Positions 1 to 9,393 are shown, numbered from the stretch's first letter. The stretch is 64,000 nucleotides of DNA from Actinomycetospora corticicola (GCF_013409505.1 NZ_JACCBN010000001.1:4712001-4776000); one strand, 5' to 3'. Made by a program: numbers and translations. The notes: generated by a model not told the origin, from the sequence alone.

Positions 1-1298
1 CGTGCGACGGCAGCTTCGAGTGCGCCCAGATCACCGTGCCGGTCGACTACTCCGTGCCCACCGGCCCCACCATCACGATCGGCATCGTCCGGCAGCCCGC
101 GAGCGACCAGGCGAACAAGCTGGGCGTGCTGCTGGTCAACCCCGGTGGCCCCGGCGGCTCGGGGATCGAGACGGTGGAGAGCGGGCAGGTCCCGGCCGCG
201 GTCGCCGCCCGCTTCGACGTCATCGGCTTCGACCCGCGCGGCGTCGGCCGCAGCGCGAACCTGGCCTGCCCGATCGGTCCGGACACCCCGTACTACGGCG
301 ACCCCGACCCGGGCGACCCGGCGGGCGAGGCGTCCACGGCGCAGGCCGTCGACCGCTACGACCAGGCGTGCGGTGACGCCAACCGGCAGCTGCTGCCCCA
401 CCTCGGGACGCGGGACGTCGCGCGGGACATGGACGCGATCCGCGCGTCGCTCGGCCAGCAGCAGATCTCCTACCTGGGCTACTCCTACGGCACGTCGATC
501 GGGCAGGTCTACGGCGAGCAGTTCCCGCAGCGCGTCCGTGCGATGGTGCTCGACGGCGTCGTCGACGTGACGCTGCCGGGCCTCGACCCCAGCCAGGCCG
601 AGAGCTTCGAGAACTCGCTGCGCCAGTTCGCCGCCGACTGCGCCACGCGCCCGGACTGCGAGGCGGGCCCGGACGCGATCGCGATGCTCGACCGGGTGCG
701 CGCCCGCGTGGAGGCCGCCCCGCTCCCGGTGCCGGGGATGTCGCCCCTGTCGCCGGGGCTGCTCGAGCTCGGCGTCGTGCTGCCGCTGTACTCCAAGGGC
801 AACTGGCCGACCCTGGCCAAGGCGCTCAAGGCCGCCGACGGCGGCGACGGCGGGCCCTTCCGGCGGCTGGCCGCCACGTACTTCGAAGGCTCGAACTCCG
901 ACACCTACAACGCGGTGACCTGCCTGGACAACTCCTGGCCCCGCAACCCCGACGACGTGTTCGCGCAGGCGCGCGCGGCCGAGCTCCGGGCGCCGCACTT
1001 CAGCGGCAACGTGCTCGTGTCCGGGCTGACGTGCGCGAAGTGGCCGGTCCCGCAGGACCCGCTGACCCCGCCGACCGGGGCCGGCCTGCCGCCGACGCTG
1101 ATCATCGGCACCACGAACGACCCGGCCACGCCGTACGCCAACAGCCAGAACCTGGCCCGCCGGCTCCCCGGCTCGGCGCTGCTCACCTACCGCGGGGACG
1201 GGCACACGATCTACGGGCAGGGCCAGACCTGCGTCGACGACCAGGTCAACCGCTACCTCATCTCGCTCACGCTGCCGTCGGCGATCGCGGTCTGCTGA
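1..1298 (+). CDS. alpha/beta hydrolase, tripeptidyl-aminopeptidase-like (5' end outside window)
   Basis: The reading frame is already open at base 3 (it reads CDGSFECAQITVPVDY), so the start and probable signal peptide lie before the window. The visible 431 residues show an alpha/beta hydrolase fold. The oxyanion segment is NPGGPGGSG (near bases 138-164). The nucleophile elbow is GYSYG (near 477-491). The acid and histidine positions fit NDPATPY (near 1116) and GDGHTIY (near 1197), in a C-terminal part that matches the TAP-like domain. Actinobacterial members are secreted or lipid-anchored exo-peptidases that remove tripeptides. The four or more cysteines fit an exported protein. The substrate is not known. 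No operon partner is visible; nhaA follows after about 250 bases. The family is confident, the exact specificity is not. Confidence 0.88.
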   Translation, partial: CDGSFECAQITVPVDYSVPTGPTITIGIVRQPASDQANKLGVLLVNPGGPGGSGIETVESGQVPAAVAARFDVIGFDPRGVGRSANLACPIGPDTPYYGDPDPGDPAGEASTAQAVDRYDQACGDANRQLLPHLGTRDVARDMDAIRASLGQQQISYLGYSYGTSIGQVYGEQFPQRVRAMVLDGVVDVTLPGLDPSQAESFENSLRQFAADCATRPDCEAGPDAIAMLDRVRARVEAAPLPVPGMSPLSPGLLELGVVLPLYSKGNWPTLAKALKAADGGDGGPFRRLAATYFEGSNSDTYNAVTCLDNSWPRNPDDVFAQARAAELRAPHFSGNVLVSGLTCAKWPVPQDPLTPPTGAGLPPTLIIGTTNDPATPYANSQNLARRLPGSALLTYRGDGHTIYGQGQTCVDDQVNRYLISLTLPSAIAVC

Positions 1299-1337
1299 GC
1301 TCCCGGGGAGGCGAAGCCGACGTCCCCGGCGCATCCG

Positions 1338-1350
1338 GGTCACGGTGACT
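1338..1350. promoter_or_regulatory. candidate operator, GTCACSGTGAC palindrome upstream of nhaA
   Basis: GGTCACGGTGACT lies about 200 bases upstream of the nhaA start. The same inverted-repeat core occurs twice more in this window, both times in the emb/aftA intergenic region (19608-19620 and 19756-19768). The match is direct; a regulatory role is inferred. Confidence 0.3.
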
Positions 1351-1544
1351 CGGATGGTCGGGGGCACTCGCGAGCGCAGGCGTCCGGCTAGCGCGAGGGT
1401 CACGTGAGGCACGCCGACGCGGGGCAGACGCTGCGTGGCGTGTGCCTCGCCGGCGGGAACGGCGCCCTGATCGCCGGTAGGGTCGGACACGGTGTGCCGG
1501 GAAGTCTGGTCGGCGGTCGTGCCCGCCTGCCCGGAGGTAATCCC

Positions 1545-2816
1545 GTGACCGAGCCCGCCACCGGCACTCCCCGCCGTGACCGCCTGCGCCGCAGCCGTGC
1601 CGGGCGGCTGTTCGTCCCGCCGTCGCCCGGGGAGTCCACCCGGATCGGCGAGATCCTCCGCAAGGAGACCGTCGGGGGCGCGCTGCTGATCGGTGCCGCG
1701 GCGCTGGCGCTGATCTGGGCGAACACGCCGTGGCGGGACGCCTACACCGGTCTCGCGAACCTGACGGTGGGGCCGGCCGCGCTGCACCTCGACCTCAGCC
1801 TCTCGACCTGGGCGGCCGACGGTCTGCTCGCGATCTTCTTCTTCGTCGCCGGCCTGGAACTCAAGCGCGAGTTCGTCGCGGGCGACCTCCGGGAGCCGGC
1901 CCGCGCGGTGCTGCCCGTGGCGGCGGCGGTCGGGGGCATGGCGGTACCGGCCGTCATCTACACGGTGATCAACCTGAGCAACCCGGACGGTCTCGTCGGG
2001 TGGGCCGTCCCCACCGCCACCGACATCGCCTTCGCGCTCGCGATCCTCGCCGTCATCGGCCGCGGCCTCCCCACGGCGTTGCGCACGTTCCTGCTGACGC
2101 TGGCGGTCGTCGACGACCTGCTGGCGATCACGATCATCGCGATCTTCTACACCGCCGACCTCGCGGTCGGCCCCCTGCTGCTTGCCCTGATCCCGCTCGT
2201 GCTGTTCACGGTCCTGGTGCAACGGCGGGTGCGCTCCTGGTGGCTGCTGCTGCCGCTCGCGGCGATCACGTGGGTCCTCGTCCACGAGTCGGGCGTGCAC
2301 GCCACCGTGGCCGGTGTGCTGCTCGGGTTCGCCGTCCCGGTGGTGCGGCGGAGCCCGGGTGACGGGCCGGGCCTGTCCGAGTGGTTCGAGCACCGCTGGC
2401 GCCCCATCTCCTCCGGCGTCGCCGTGCCGGTCTTCGCCTTCTTCGCCGCCGGGGTCACCGTGGTCGGGCAGTCGGACCTGGCGGCGACGTTCGTCAACCC
2501 GATCACGATCGGGGTGGTCGCGGGGCTCGTCGCCGGGAAGGCGATCGGAGTAACCGGGGCGACGTGGCTCGTCCAGCGGTTCACCCGCGCGCAGCTCGAC
2601 GAGTCCCTGCGCTGGGTCGACGTGTTCGGCCTGGCGCTGCTCGCCGGCATCGGGTTCACGGTGTCGCTGCTCATCGGCGAGCTCGCGTTCGGGGGCGGAA
2701 CCGAGGCCGACGACCACGTCAAGGTCGGCATCGTGGTCGCCTCGCTGCTCGCGGCACTGCTGGCCGCGGCGGTGCTGCGACTCAGTGCCCGCTCCCGCGC
2801 CGTCGCGTCGGACTGA
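1545..2816 (+). CDS. nhaA: Na+/H+ antiporter NhaA
   Basis: This inner-membrane antiporter exchanges Na+ (or Li+) for protons and supports pH and sodium homeostasis. The 423-residue product has about 11-12 membrane segments. It carries the NhaA signature GLELKRE near residue 103. It also has the paired aspartates in [12 protein letters not shown] near residue 190, which equal the ion-binding Asp163-Asp164 of E. coli NhaA. The GTG at 1545 was chosen because GGAGGT ends 6 bases upstream. The frame is open to 1404, but the upstream part is Gly/Arg-rich and unlike NhaA. Residues 1-40 are a basic cytoplasmic tail, longer than in E. coli. It appears to be a single-gene unit. Confidence 0.95.
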   Translation: MTEPATGTPRRDRLRRSRAGRLFVPPSPGESTRIGEILRKETVGGALLIGAAALALIWANTPWRDAYTGLANLTVGPAALHLDLSLSTWAADGLLAIFFFVAGLELKREFVAGDLREPARAVLPVAAAVGGMAVPAVIYTVINLSNPDGLVGWAVPTATDIAFALAILAVIGRGLPTALRTFLLTLAVVDDLLAITIIAIFYTADLAVGPLLLALIPLVLFTVLVQRRVRSWWLLLPLAAITWVLVHESGVHATVAGVLLGFAVPVVRRSPGDGPGLSEWFEHRWRPISSGVAVPVFAFFAAGVTVVGQSDLAATFVNPITIGVVAGLVAGKAIGVTGATWLVQRFTRAQLDESLRWVDVFGLALLAGIGFTVSLLIGELAFGGGTEADDHVKVGIVVASLLAALLAAAVLRLSARSRAVASD

Positions 2817-2904
2817 GACCGCAGCGTCCACATCAGGCCCGGAGGCGTCAAGGAGCCGTCAAGGTCGTCGCCGGACGGCGACCGCGCGCGGCACCGTCGA
2901 GGAC

Positions 2905-2994
2905 GTGACCGACCTCCCGGGACTCCTGCTCGTGCTGTCCTACGTCCTCCTCGCCGTGCTCGCGGCGCGGGCCGTGCTGCGCCGCCGATCCTGA
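2905..2994 (+). CDS. possible 29-residue single-span membrane peptide, KdpF-like
   Basis: A GTG at 2905 opens a 29-codon frame (begins VTDLPGLLLVLSYVL, ends RRRS) that forms one hydrophobic helix with a basic C-terminus. Size and shape recall KdpF, the small stabilising subunit of the Kdp potassium ATPase, but no kdpA, kdpB or kdpC follows. The GAGGA upstream is only one base from the GTG, so translation is doubtful. It may be a remnant of a lost kdp operon or chance coding. Confidence 0.25.
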   Translation: MTDLPGLLLVLSYVLLAVLAARAVLRRRS

Positions 2995-3086
2995 CGGCCG
3001 CACCAGCAATCCCCGGGCAGCAGCCCGGCCACGATCGTGCTGCGTGGCTCCGCACGAGGGCGGGCACGAGCGGGTACACCGGGGGC

Positions 3087-3518
3087 ATGACCGCACCGAC
3101 GCCGCCCCTGCCCCCCACCGACCCCATCGCCGTCACCGGCACCACCGAGGTCCTCCCCGCCGTCGTGCAGAAGGTCGTCGCCTTCGCCACCCGCGAGATC
3201 CCCGGGATCGCGGGCCTGGGCGGCAGCGCCGCGCGTGCGGTCGGCGCCGTGCGGCAGAGCCTGACCGGCTCGACGGAGAACGTCGCCGGCGTGCGCGTGA
3301 CGATGGAGGGCGACACCGCCACGGTCGGGCTCGACGTCGCGATCGAGTACGGCGCCGGGGCGCGGGAGCTGACCCGCGCGCTGCGCCGGCACGTGCCCGA
3401 GGCGGTCGACCAGATCGCGGGCGTGCGCGTGACCGAGCTGAACATCGTCGTCACCGACGTCGTCCTGCCCGGGGCGGAGCCGGAGGACCCCGCCGCCCCG
3501 CCGGTCGCCGCGGTCTGA
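3087..3518 (+). CDS. Asp23/Gls24 family envelope stress protein
   Basis: The 143-residue protein has the Asp23/Gls24 pattern: an N-terminal beta-alpha unit (residues 15-50), a central strand pair VAGVRVTMEGDTATVGLDVAI (split here at VTMEG, residues 70-90), and a C-terminal unit ending in VTELNIVVTDVVLP. Family members are small soluble proteins tied to envelope stress or alkaline shock. In actinobacteria they often sit beside small membrane proteins, as here (a 54-residue membrane protein follows on the other strand). The ATG at 3087 has no Shine-Dalgarno. A TACACC six bases upstream resembles the leaderless -10 boxes seen at other genes in the window, though it lacks the final T. The Pro-rich tail after residue 128 is variable in the family. 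Confidence 0.85.
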   Translation: MTAPTPPLPPTDPIAVTGTTEVLPAVVQKVVAFATREIPGIAGLGGSAARAVGAVRQSLTGSTENVAGVRVTMEGDTATVGLDVAIEYGAGARELTRALRRHVPEAVDQIAGVRVTELNIVVTDVVLPGAEPEDPAAPPVAAV

Positions 3519-3522
3519 GGCG

Positions 3523-3687
3523 CTAGCCCGGCGCGATACCGCGGAGGAACGTGATCAGCGACGAGCCGGCGGAGGCCAGGCTGTCGAGAATCCCGTTCAC
3601 CGTCCCCGCGGCCGTGCCGGGGGAGCTGATGATCCAGAAGACGACGAGGATCGCGACGAGCACGCCGACGGCCTTCTGCACGTTCAC
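3523..3687 (-). CDS. 54-residue single-span membrane protein, conserved actinobacterial type
   Basis: The GTG at 3687 gives a 54-residue product that begins VNVQKAVGVLVAILVVFW. One membrane helix (residues 5-22) is followed by an outer segment with small residues (SSPGTAAGTVNGILDSLAS) and a hydrophobic tail ITFLRGIAPG. Small proteins of this build are common in actinobacteria and have no assigned function. A GGTGA motif lies about four bases upstream of the start. It converges with the Asp23-like gene (4 bases between stops) and diverges from the flippase gene. Confidence 0.6.
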   Translation of the reverse strand: MNVQKAVGVLVAILVVFWIISSPGTAAGTVNGILDSLASAGSSLITFLRGIAPG

Positions 3688-3792
3688 AGCGTCACCGTAC
3701 CCATACACACGGTGGACCACACAGGGGTCCGACCCCACCATCACGCGGATGGTCGAGAACGCGCGGAAGGTCGGGCGAGGGGCGGGGGGCAC

Positions 3793-5100
3793 GTGGAGCA
3801 CCGCTATCGTCCTCCCATCAGCACCACGACCGATCCGCCCCGCTCGCAGTCCCGCGAGGGGCCCGGCGCGCGGCGGCTCGTGGGCTCGGCGGGGCTCGGC
3901 GTGGTCATCTCCGGCCTCCTCGTCAACGTCTACCTCGCGGTCGTCGCCCGCGGGCTGACCCCCTCGGAGTACGCGACGTTCGGCGCCTTCTGGGCGCTGG
4001 CGCTCGTGCTCGGGTTCGGCCCGTTCCTCCCGCTGGAGCAGGAGCTCGCGCGCCGGCTCGCCATGCGGGAGTCCCGACGCCGGGTCCTGGTCGCGGGGGC
4101 GGGCACGGCCGCCATCCTCGGCGGGCTCGCGCTCGCGGTACTCGGCGCGGCGTCGCCGCTCGTGTGGAGTTCGCTCGACGCCCACGCGAACGCCTTCGCG
4201 GCGCTCGTCGCGCTCTGCGTCGTCTCGGCCGGCCAGTTCCTGCTGCGCGGCATCCTCATCGGCACCGACCGCCTGGTGCGCCACGGCGCGGTGATGGTCC
4301 TCGACGCGCTGCTGCGTCTGACCTTCGCCGTGGTGCTGGTGGTCCTCGGGACCGACCGGGCCGCGCTCTACTGCTGGGCCCTCGTGGCCGCGATCGCCCT
4401 GGCGCACCTGCCGCTGATCCCGGCGGTCTGGCGACGGGCCGAGCGGGAGTACCCCGAGCACGGTGCCACCGACCACCGCACCCGGGCGCTGACCACCTCG
4501 GCCCTGCCCCTGCTGGTGGGGTCGGTCTGCGCGCAGCTGCTGCTCAACGGTCTCCCGGTCGTCGTCGTCGCGCTCGCCCAGGGGCCGGCGCAGGCGGCGG
4601 CAGGGGTCTTCGTCGCCGCATTCACCATCGCGAAGGCGCCCCTGTCGATGGTGGTGCCGCTGCAGTCCGCGGTGGTGCCGACGCTGACCCGGCTGCTCGC
4701 CGCGGGCCGCCGTCGGGAGGTGGTCCGGCTCCTCAGTCGGGGGGCCGCCGGGCTGCTCGCGCTCGTCGTCGTGGGCGTCCCGCTGGCCTGGTGGATCGGG
4801 CCGCTCCTGGTGCGCCTGATCTTCGGGTCCGCCTACCGCATCGACGGCGTGGAGCTCGCGATCATCGTGGCGGGCGTCCTCGCGCACGTGGGCCTGGTGG
4901 TGGTCACCCAGGTGCACGTCGCCCGGGACCGCCACACCGACGTCGCCCTGAGCTGGCTCGCCGGGCTCGCCGTGGCGGGGCTGACGTTCTGGTTGGCCCC
5001 GGGGGTCGTGGTCGCGGGCGAGGTGGCGTTCGGGGTGGGGTCCCTGGTGGGAGCGGTGGTGAGCACGCTGTTGTTGGCACGTGGAACCGGGAGACGTTGA
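3793..5100 (+). CDS. polysaccharide flippase, MOP (Wzx-like) superfamily
   Basis: The product (about 430 residues) is highly hydrophobic, with 12-14 predicted membrane helices spaced as in Wzx-type O-antigen and polysaccharide exporters. The first helix pair reads GLGVVISGLLVNVYLAVVARG, followed by LTPSEYATFGAFWAL, which is typical of the family. The likely role is to flip a lipid-linked oligosaccharide across the membrane. The stop codon overlaps the ATG of the methyltransferase gene downstream (TGATG), so the two are translationally coupled. The start is uncertain. GTG at 3793 is the canonical choice, but a TATCGT -10 box at 3805-3810 lies inside that frame, six bases before an ATC at 3817 that would give (M)STTTDPPRSQ. 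The substrate is unknown. Confidence 0.83.
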   Translation: MEHRYRPPISTTTDPPRSQSREGPGARRLVGSAGLGVVISGLLVNVYLAVVARGLTPSEYATFGAFWALALVLGFGPFLPLEQELARRLAMRESRRRVLVAGAGTAAILGGLALAVLGAASPLVWSSLDAHANAFAALVALCVVSAGQFLLRGILIGTDRLVRHGAVMVLDALLRLTFAVVLVVLGTDRAALYCWALVAAIALAHLPLIPAVWRRAEREYPEHGATDHRTRALTTSALPLLVGSVCAQLLLNGLPVVVVALAQGPAQAAAGVFVAAFTIAKAPLSMVVPLQSAVVPTLTRLLAAGRRREVVRLLSRGAAGLLALVVVGVPLAWWIGPLLVRLIFGSAYRIDGVELAIIVAGVLAHVGLVVVTQVHVARDRHTDVALSWLAGLAVAGLTFWLAPGVVVAGEVAFGVGSLVGAVVSTLLLARGTGRR

Positions 5101-5810
5101 TGACGTTCGAGCCCCACCAGGGCGAGGCCGAGCACTACGACGCGGCCTACTACGACGCCAACGGACAGGCCGGCGACCGGCCCGCGCTCGGGTACTACAC
5201 CCGCCTCGTCGGTCGCTACTGCGACGGCGGGCCGTACCTCGACTTCGGCTGCGGCACCGGGCACCTGGTGCGCCGCCTCTCCGCGCTCGGCCCGGCCGCG
5301 GGCTTCGAGCTCTCGGAGTGGTCGGCCGCCGCGGCCCGGCGCAACGCGCCCGGCGCCACGATCTCCACGGCGGTCGAGGACCTTCCCGACGACGGGTTCG
5401 GCGCGCTGACCGCGATCCACGTCCTCGAGCACCTGGCCGACGACGTCGTCGAGGAGGTGCTCGGCACCTGGCGGCGCATCCTGCGCCCCGGTGGGTACGC
5501 GTTCGTCGTCATGCCGGACCCCTCCGGCCGGGGCCGCGCCCTGGCCGGCGCGGACTGGATGGGCTTCGCGGACCCCACGCACATCAACCTGAAGACGCAC
5601 GCCGAGTGGCGCGGGGTCCTCGTCGACCACGGCTTCACCGTCGAGCGCGAGGGCACCGACGGCCTGTGGAACGTGCCCTACTCGCGGCTGCCGAAGCTCC
5701 TCGACGCCGCGCGCTACGCGGTGCCGGCCTTCGCGCAGTTCCTCTCGGGCCGCATGATGCTGCGCCCGGGCGCGGGCGAGTCGTCGATGTTCGTGCTCCA
5801 CGCCACCTGA
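5100..5810 (+). CDS. class I SAM-dependent methyltransferase
   Basis: The 236-residue soluble protein has a Rossmann-type methyltransferase core. The SAM-binding motif I is LDFGCGTGHL near residue 45, with an acidic partner in GFELSEWS. The motif IHVLEHLADD lies near residue 105 and the post-motif LRPGGYAFVVMPDP near residue 130. The C-terminal part (DPTHINLKTHAEW) resembles methyltransferases of cell-surface glycan clusters. The ATG overlaps the flippase stop, so both are co-expressed. It probably methylates a sugar or lipid carrier of the exported glycan; this is inferred from context. It converges with the emb gene four bases away. Confidence 0.85.
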   Translation: MTFEPHQGEAEHYDAAYYDANGQAGDRPALGYYTRLVGRYCDGGPYLDFGCGTGHLVRRLSALGPAAGFELSEWSAAAARRNAPGATISTAVEDLPDDGFGALTAIHVLEHLADDVVEEVLGTWRRILRPGGYAFVVMPDPSGRGRALAGADWMGFADPTHINLKTHAEWRGVLVDHGFTVEREGTDGLWNVPYSRLPKLLDAARYAVPAFAQFLSGRMMLRPGAGESSMFVLHAT

Positions 5811-5814
5811 CGGA

Positions 5815-8800
5815 CTACTGCGACAGGCCGGACACCACCCGGGAGCCCGGCTCCAGGGTGTAGCGCCCGGTCGGGTACGGCTGCTCGAAGAGCATGAGCA
5901 GCACGTCGTCGTCGACGTCCGGGAAGTCGCGGAACCGGGTGCGCAGCTCGGTGACGTCGGCCTCGCGGTAGGCGTTGCCGACGATGCCGCCGCTGTCGGT
6001 CTTCGCGACGAAGTCGGCGAGGGCGGATCCCCGCGTCTCGCCGTAGCCCAGGAAGCCGTCCATCGGCTGGGTGACGCCGTCCTGCTGGATCGGCTGGGTG
6101 ATGCACGGGAAGAGGAACGCGTTCTCCCACGCGACGGTGTACACCCCGGCGCGCGGTAGCGCGCTGGTCATCGGGGCCCAGCGCTGGAACAGGGGCGCCG
6201 AGAAGGCCAGCCATCCGCCCACGTCGGTGGCCCCGTCGGTGGCGGCGAGGCGGACGAGCGTGGCGTCGGCGGGTGCGCTCTGCGACTTCGTGATGTCGAC
6301 GGGACGCCACGCCGTGTCGTCACTGGTCTCCTGGACGGTCCGCACCCCGAGGGACGCCACCCCGCCCGGACCGGGTCGACCGAACTCGACCGCGAGCGTG
6401 TTGCCCTCGCCGATGCGGCCGGAGACCTCGGAGGTGATCGCCACGGCGTTGGGGGGCCCGGGCGGGAGCCGGTACCAGCCGGTGGTGAACGACCCGGTCC
6501 GCGCGTCGGGCGACCGGCCCGGGGACGGGGCCTCGAAGCTGCCCCACACCGGCAGGTCCCGGCCGAGGTCGGCGGGCGGCGGGCTGGTGGGCAGGTAGGC
6601 GTCGCGCGGGAAGGCCTGCCCCCCGAGCTCCCCGTCGGACCCGCCGTCGGGACCCACACCGAACGCCCCGGGCGGGGGGACCGGCACGAGCGGTGCGAGC
6701 GGGTAGCGCTGCGGGGTGAGCACGTCGATCGCCTGCTCCGCGCCGCACCGGGTGGCCGACGGGTCCCGCCACGCGTCACCGGCCGGGGAGTAGGTCGTGG
6801 CGGTCCGGTCGGCGGCGAGCGCGAAGTCGGCGATCGTGCGGGTCGTGCTGGCGGCCATGGCCAGGACGCAGAGCATCGGGATGGCGACGAGCACGGACCA
6901 CGGCCGCCAGCCCTTTCCCCGGAACGACGTCACGAGGGCGACGAGCAGGGTCAGGACGACGAGCAGCACCGCCCAGTACTGCGGCTGGTCGAAGTAGAAG
7001 CCCTTGACCGAGGGGTAGTCGAGCCAGGACGGCTGGCCGAGCCCCCACATGAAGCCCCACCGGTTGCGACCGTGCCCGGACAGCGCGATCACCGCGATCG
7101 CCGCGGCGGCGGCGGACAGGATCGCGGCGACGGGCACCCGCCCCTTCCCGGCGCGCACGGAGTCGCGCACCAGCCCGGGTGCGGCGACCAGCAGCAGGGC
7201 GAGGAAGGGGGCGCCGACCCCGACGATCGCGCCGAAGTGGTGCGAGGGCTTCGACGGGGTGGGCAGCAGGAGGACGAACGCGAGGATCGTCGACCAGCCC
7301 GCGAGCATGAGCCGGCCGGGGACCGGGAGCTCCCGCACCCGCGCCACGACCGCCGTCATGAGGAACCAGACCAGGGCGAGCAGGCACAGCAGCACCGTGA
7401 TGCGCTTGGTGTAGGTGCCGAAGCGGGACGTCTCGTCCAGCAGCGAGGCGTAACGCTGGAACTCGAGGTACCAGGTCTGGGCGCGCTGGATCGGCGCGAA
7501 GATCGCCTGGGAGCGCGCGAAGTCGCCGAAGGTGCCGTCGGCGAAGCCGAACACGGCCCCGAGCGCCCCGGGCGCGATGACGACCAGGAACCGCGGCGGG
7601 ATCTCCCACCAGTGCGCCGAACGCTCCCGGATCAGCCGCCAGACCGTCGGGGTCGCCGCGAGCAGCGGGGCGAGGCAGATGAAGCCGGTCGGCGCGGTCA
7701 TCAGGCCGATCGAGCCCACTCCCACCGCGATCCCGAGCAGGTCGAGCCGCCGTCGCTCGACGCCCTCGGCGACGAGCGCGAGCGCACCGGCCGCGAACAC
7801 GGCGGTGTAGGGCTCCGGCCGGGTGCCGACGTCATAGGCGAGCCACCAGGTCAGGAAGGCGACGCAGAGCGTCACGCGGGAGGCGGTGGCGAGCCACCGG
7901 TGCTCCTTCCAGGGGTGGGTGAGCCCGGGGCAGCGGGCGACGAACACCCGGATCGCGATCCAGGTGAGCAGGCCCAGGACCACCGACGGCACCCGGAGCG
8001 CCACCGGCGAGAAGCCGGCCTGCTGCTGCCACCACGAGAGCAGGTAGTACGGCCAGGAGAACGGCGTGAAGCCCTGGTTGTAGAGCTGGTAGTAGTTCGC
8101 GACGTAGCCGTTGTGCGGCACGTTGGCCGCCATCGCCGAGTAGTACCCGTCGTCGTCGGTCAGCGGCGCGAGGTAGAGCCACGACCAGAGCGCGACCACG
8201 ACGACGGCGTCCACCAGCCGCGGCCGCCAGGTGGACAGGCGGGCGAGCAGGATCCGGTCGACCCGGGCCCACCACGGCGTCGGTCGCAGCGCCTCGGGGC
8301 CGCTCCTGCGCCGCTTACGGCGGGCCAGCAGGATCGACGCCGTGGAGGCGAGCCCGCCGAGCACGACGGCCACGATCGCGGCCGTGATGAGGCCGTGCTT
8401 GAACGGCGTCGGGGTGCTCGCGTAGCGGTCGTCGGCGGTGATGCTGACCGACAGGTCCTGCGGACCGGCGCCCGGCAGCGTGGTGAGCGAGGTCGACAGC
8501 ACGTCGACGTCGGGCAGCGCGCTGATCGGCTTCGGATCGGGCAGGGAGTTCGGCGGGGTGTTCTTGACCTCGTCCGGGTCGGCCTCCCCGAAGCGCGGCA
8601 CGAGCCGGCCGAGGTCGCGGCCGTCGCGGTCGACCTGCACGGCCGCCGCGTCGCCCCGCACCTGGTAGGAGCAGTCGCCCGGGGGCAACGGCTCCGCCAC
8701 GATGTCCTGCCCGCCGCTGCGCACCGTGAGCGTGTCCGACCGCACCCGGACGGCGAGGGCCTTGTCGTCGAACCCGCCGGCGCGGGGGTCCATCGTCGTG

Positions 8801-9300
8801 AGGACGTAGCCGTCGGCCGTGGCACCCGCCTCGCGTGCCGTCCGGCAGCTGAAGCGCACCGAGAACGACTCGGGCTGGTAGGCCGTGAGCATCAGCATCG
8901 TCGACTCGGGCCGGTTCACGTCCAGCGGCCACCGGATCTCCGGCGAGTTCTGGACGACGGGCGCGAACGGCAACAGCAGCCCGCACACCACGGCCACGAC
9001 GGCCGACGCGACCGCGATCACCCGGGCGACGAGCAGCCCGTCGAGTCCCCAGTCCTCGGGCCCCCAGCGGTCGGGGCGCTCGTCGTCGGGGGTGAAGGCG
9101 TCCCGCGCGTCGACGTCCGGCGCGTCGGACTCCGGGGGCAGGCGCTCGGTCCCCGCGTCGAGCGCACCGCGGTCGGCGCGGGGGACGAGCCGCACCGTCG
9201 AGAGCTTGCGGCGCAGCAGGCGCAGCGGGGTGGTCGTCGTGCTCCCCGACCCCGACGGCTGCGGCGAGTCCTCGACACCCCGATCGGTGTCCTCTGCCAC
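5815..9300 (-). CDS. arabinosyltransferase, Emb family (subtype with DDGYY motif)
   Basis: This 1161-residue GT-C membrane enzyme belongs to the EmbA/B/C family, which adds arabinofuranose from decaprenyl-phospho-arabinose to arabinan. A cytoplasmic N-terminal tail of about 90 residues is longer than in the other Embs here. Then come a first helix (about 95-120), an extracellular jelly-roll region, the catalytic loop DDDGYYSAMAANVP near residue 382, many helices, and a C-terminal carbohydrate-binding region. The conserved PTKWTHHFG segment reads PSKPSHHFG near residue 683, so Trp is replaced by Pro. It pairs with the 16484-19594 Emb, sharing DDGYYSAMAANVP and YQLY-Q-FTP. The start is GTG at 9300 with GGAG nine bases upstream and a TAGCGT -10 box at 9342-9337. 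It diverges from the next gene. Confidence 0.92.
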   Translation of the reverse strand: MAEDTDRGVEDSPQPSGSGSTTTTPLRLLRRKLSTVRLVPRADRGALDAGTERLPPESDAPDVDARDAFTPDDERPDRWGPEDWGLDGLLVARVIAVASAVVAVVCGLLLPFAPVVQNSPEIRWPLDVNRPESTMLMLTAYQPESFSVRFSCRTAREAGATADGYVLTTMDPRAGGFDDKALAVRVRSDTLTVRSGGQDIVAEPLPPGDCSYQVRGDAAAVQVDRDGRDLGRLVPRFGEADPDEVKNTPPNSLPDPKPISALPDVDVLSTSLTTLPGAGPQDLSVSITADDRYASTPTPFKHGLITAAIVAVVLGGLASTASILLARRKRRRSGPEALRPTPWWARVDRILLARLSTWRPRLVDAVVVVALWSWLYLAPLTDDDGYYSAMAANVPHNGYVANYYQLYNQGFTPFSWPYYLLSWWQQQAGFSPVALRVPSVVLGLLTWIAIRVFVARCPGLTHPWKEHRWLATASRVTLCVAFLTWWLAYDVGTRPEPYTAVFAAGALALVAEGVERRRLDLLGIAVGVGSIGLMTAPTGFICLAPLLAATPTVWRLIRERSAHWWEIPPRFLVVIAPGALGAVFGFADGTFGDFARSQAIFAPIQRAQTWYLEFQRYASLLDETSRFGTYTKRITVLLCLLALVWFLMTAVVARVRELPVPGRLMLAGWSTILAFVLLLPTPSKPSHHFGAIVGVGAPFLALLLVAAPGLVRDSVRAGKGRVPVAAILSAAAAAIAVIALSGHGRNRWGFMWGLGQPSWLDYPSVKGFYFDQPQYWAVLLVVLTLLVALVTSFRGKGWRPWSVLVAIPMLCVLAMAASTTRTIADFALAADRTATTYSPAGDAWRDPSATRCGAEQAIDVLTPQRYPLAPLVPVPPPGAFGVGPDGGSDGELGGQAFPRDAYLPTSPPPADLGRDLPVWGSFEAPSPGRSPDARTGSFTTGWYRLPPGPPNAVAITSEVSGRIGEGNTLAVEFGRPGPGGVASLGVRTVQETSDDTAWRPVDITKSQSAPADATLVRLAATDGATDVGGWLAFSAPLFQRWAPMTSALPRAGVYTVAWENAFLFPCITQPIQQDGVTQPMDGFLGYGETRGSALADFVAKTDSGGIVGNAYREADVTELRTRFRDFPDVDDDVLLMLFEQPYPTGRYTLEPGSRVVSGLSQ

Positions 9301-9336
9301 TGCACGTGCTCCGTCCGCCGCCGCCCGGTCGCGGAA

Positions 9337-9342
9337 ACGCTA
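9337..9342 (-). promoter_or_regulatory. -10 box TAGCGT of the emb gene at 5815-9300
   Basis: TAGCGT on the minus strand lies about 37 bases before the GTG start. The leader would be about 30 bases and contains GGAG. It forms the left half of a divergent promoter region with the TACGCT at 9394-9399. Confidence 0.45.
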
Positions 9343-9393
9343 ACAACCGGTGCTGCGGGCCCGTCGTGAAGCCACGCCCGCGCCGGGTCCGAC

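Noticed and set aside
2147-3454. Minus-strand frame across nhaA and the Asp23-like gene
   Set aside because: It lies opposite two genes with clear family motifs and its product has no recognisable domain.
7072-9369. Long plus-strand frame antisense to the emb gene (about 765 codons)
   Set aside because: Composition is Arg/Gly/Glu-rich with no hydrophobic core or motif; it is the mirror of a well-supported emb gene. The same holds for the frames antisense to the emb genes at 17-20 kb and 50-62 kb.
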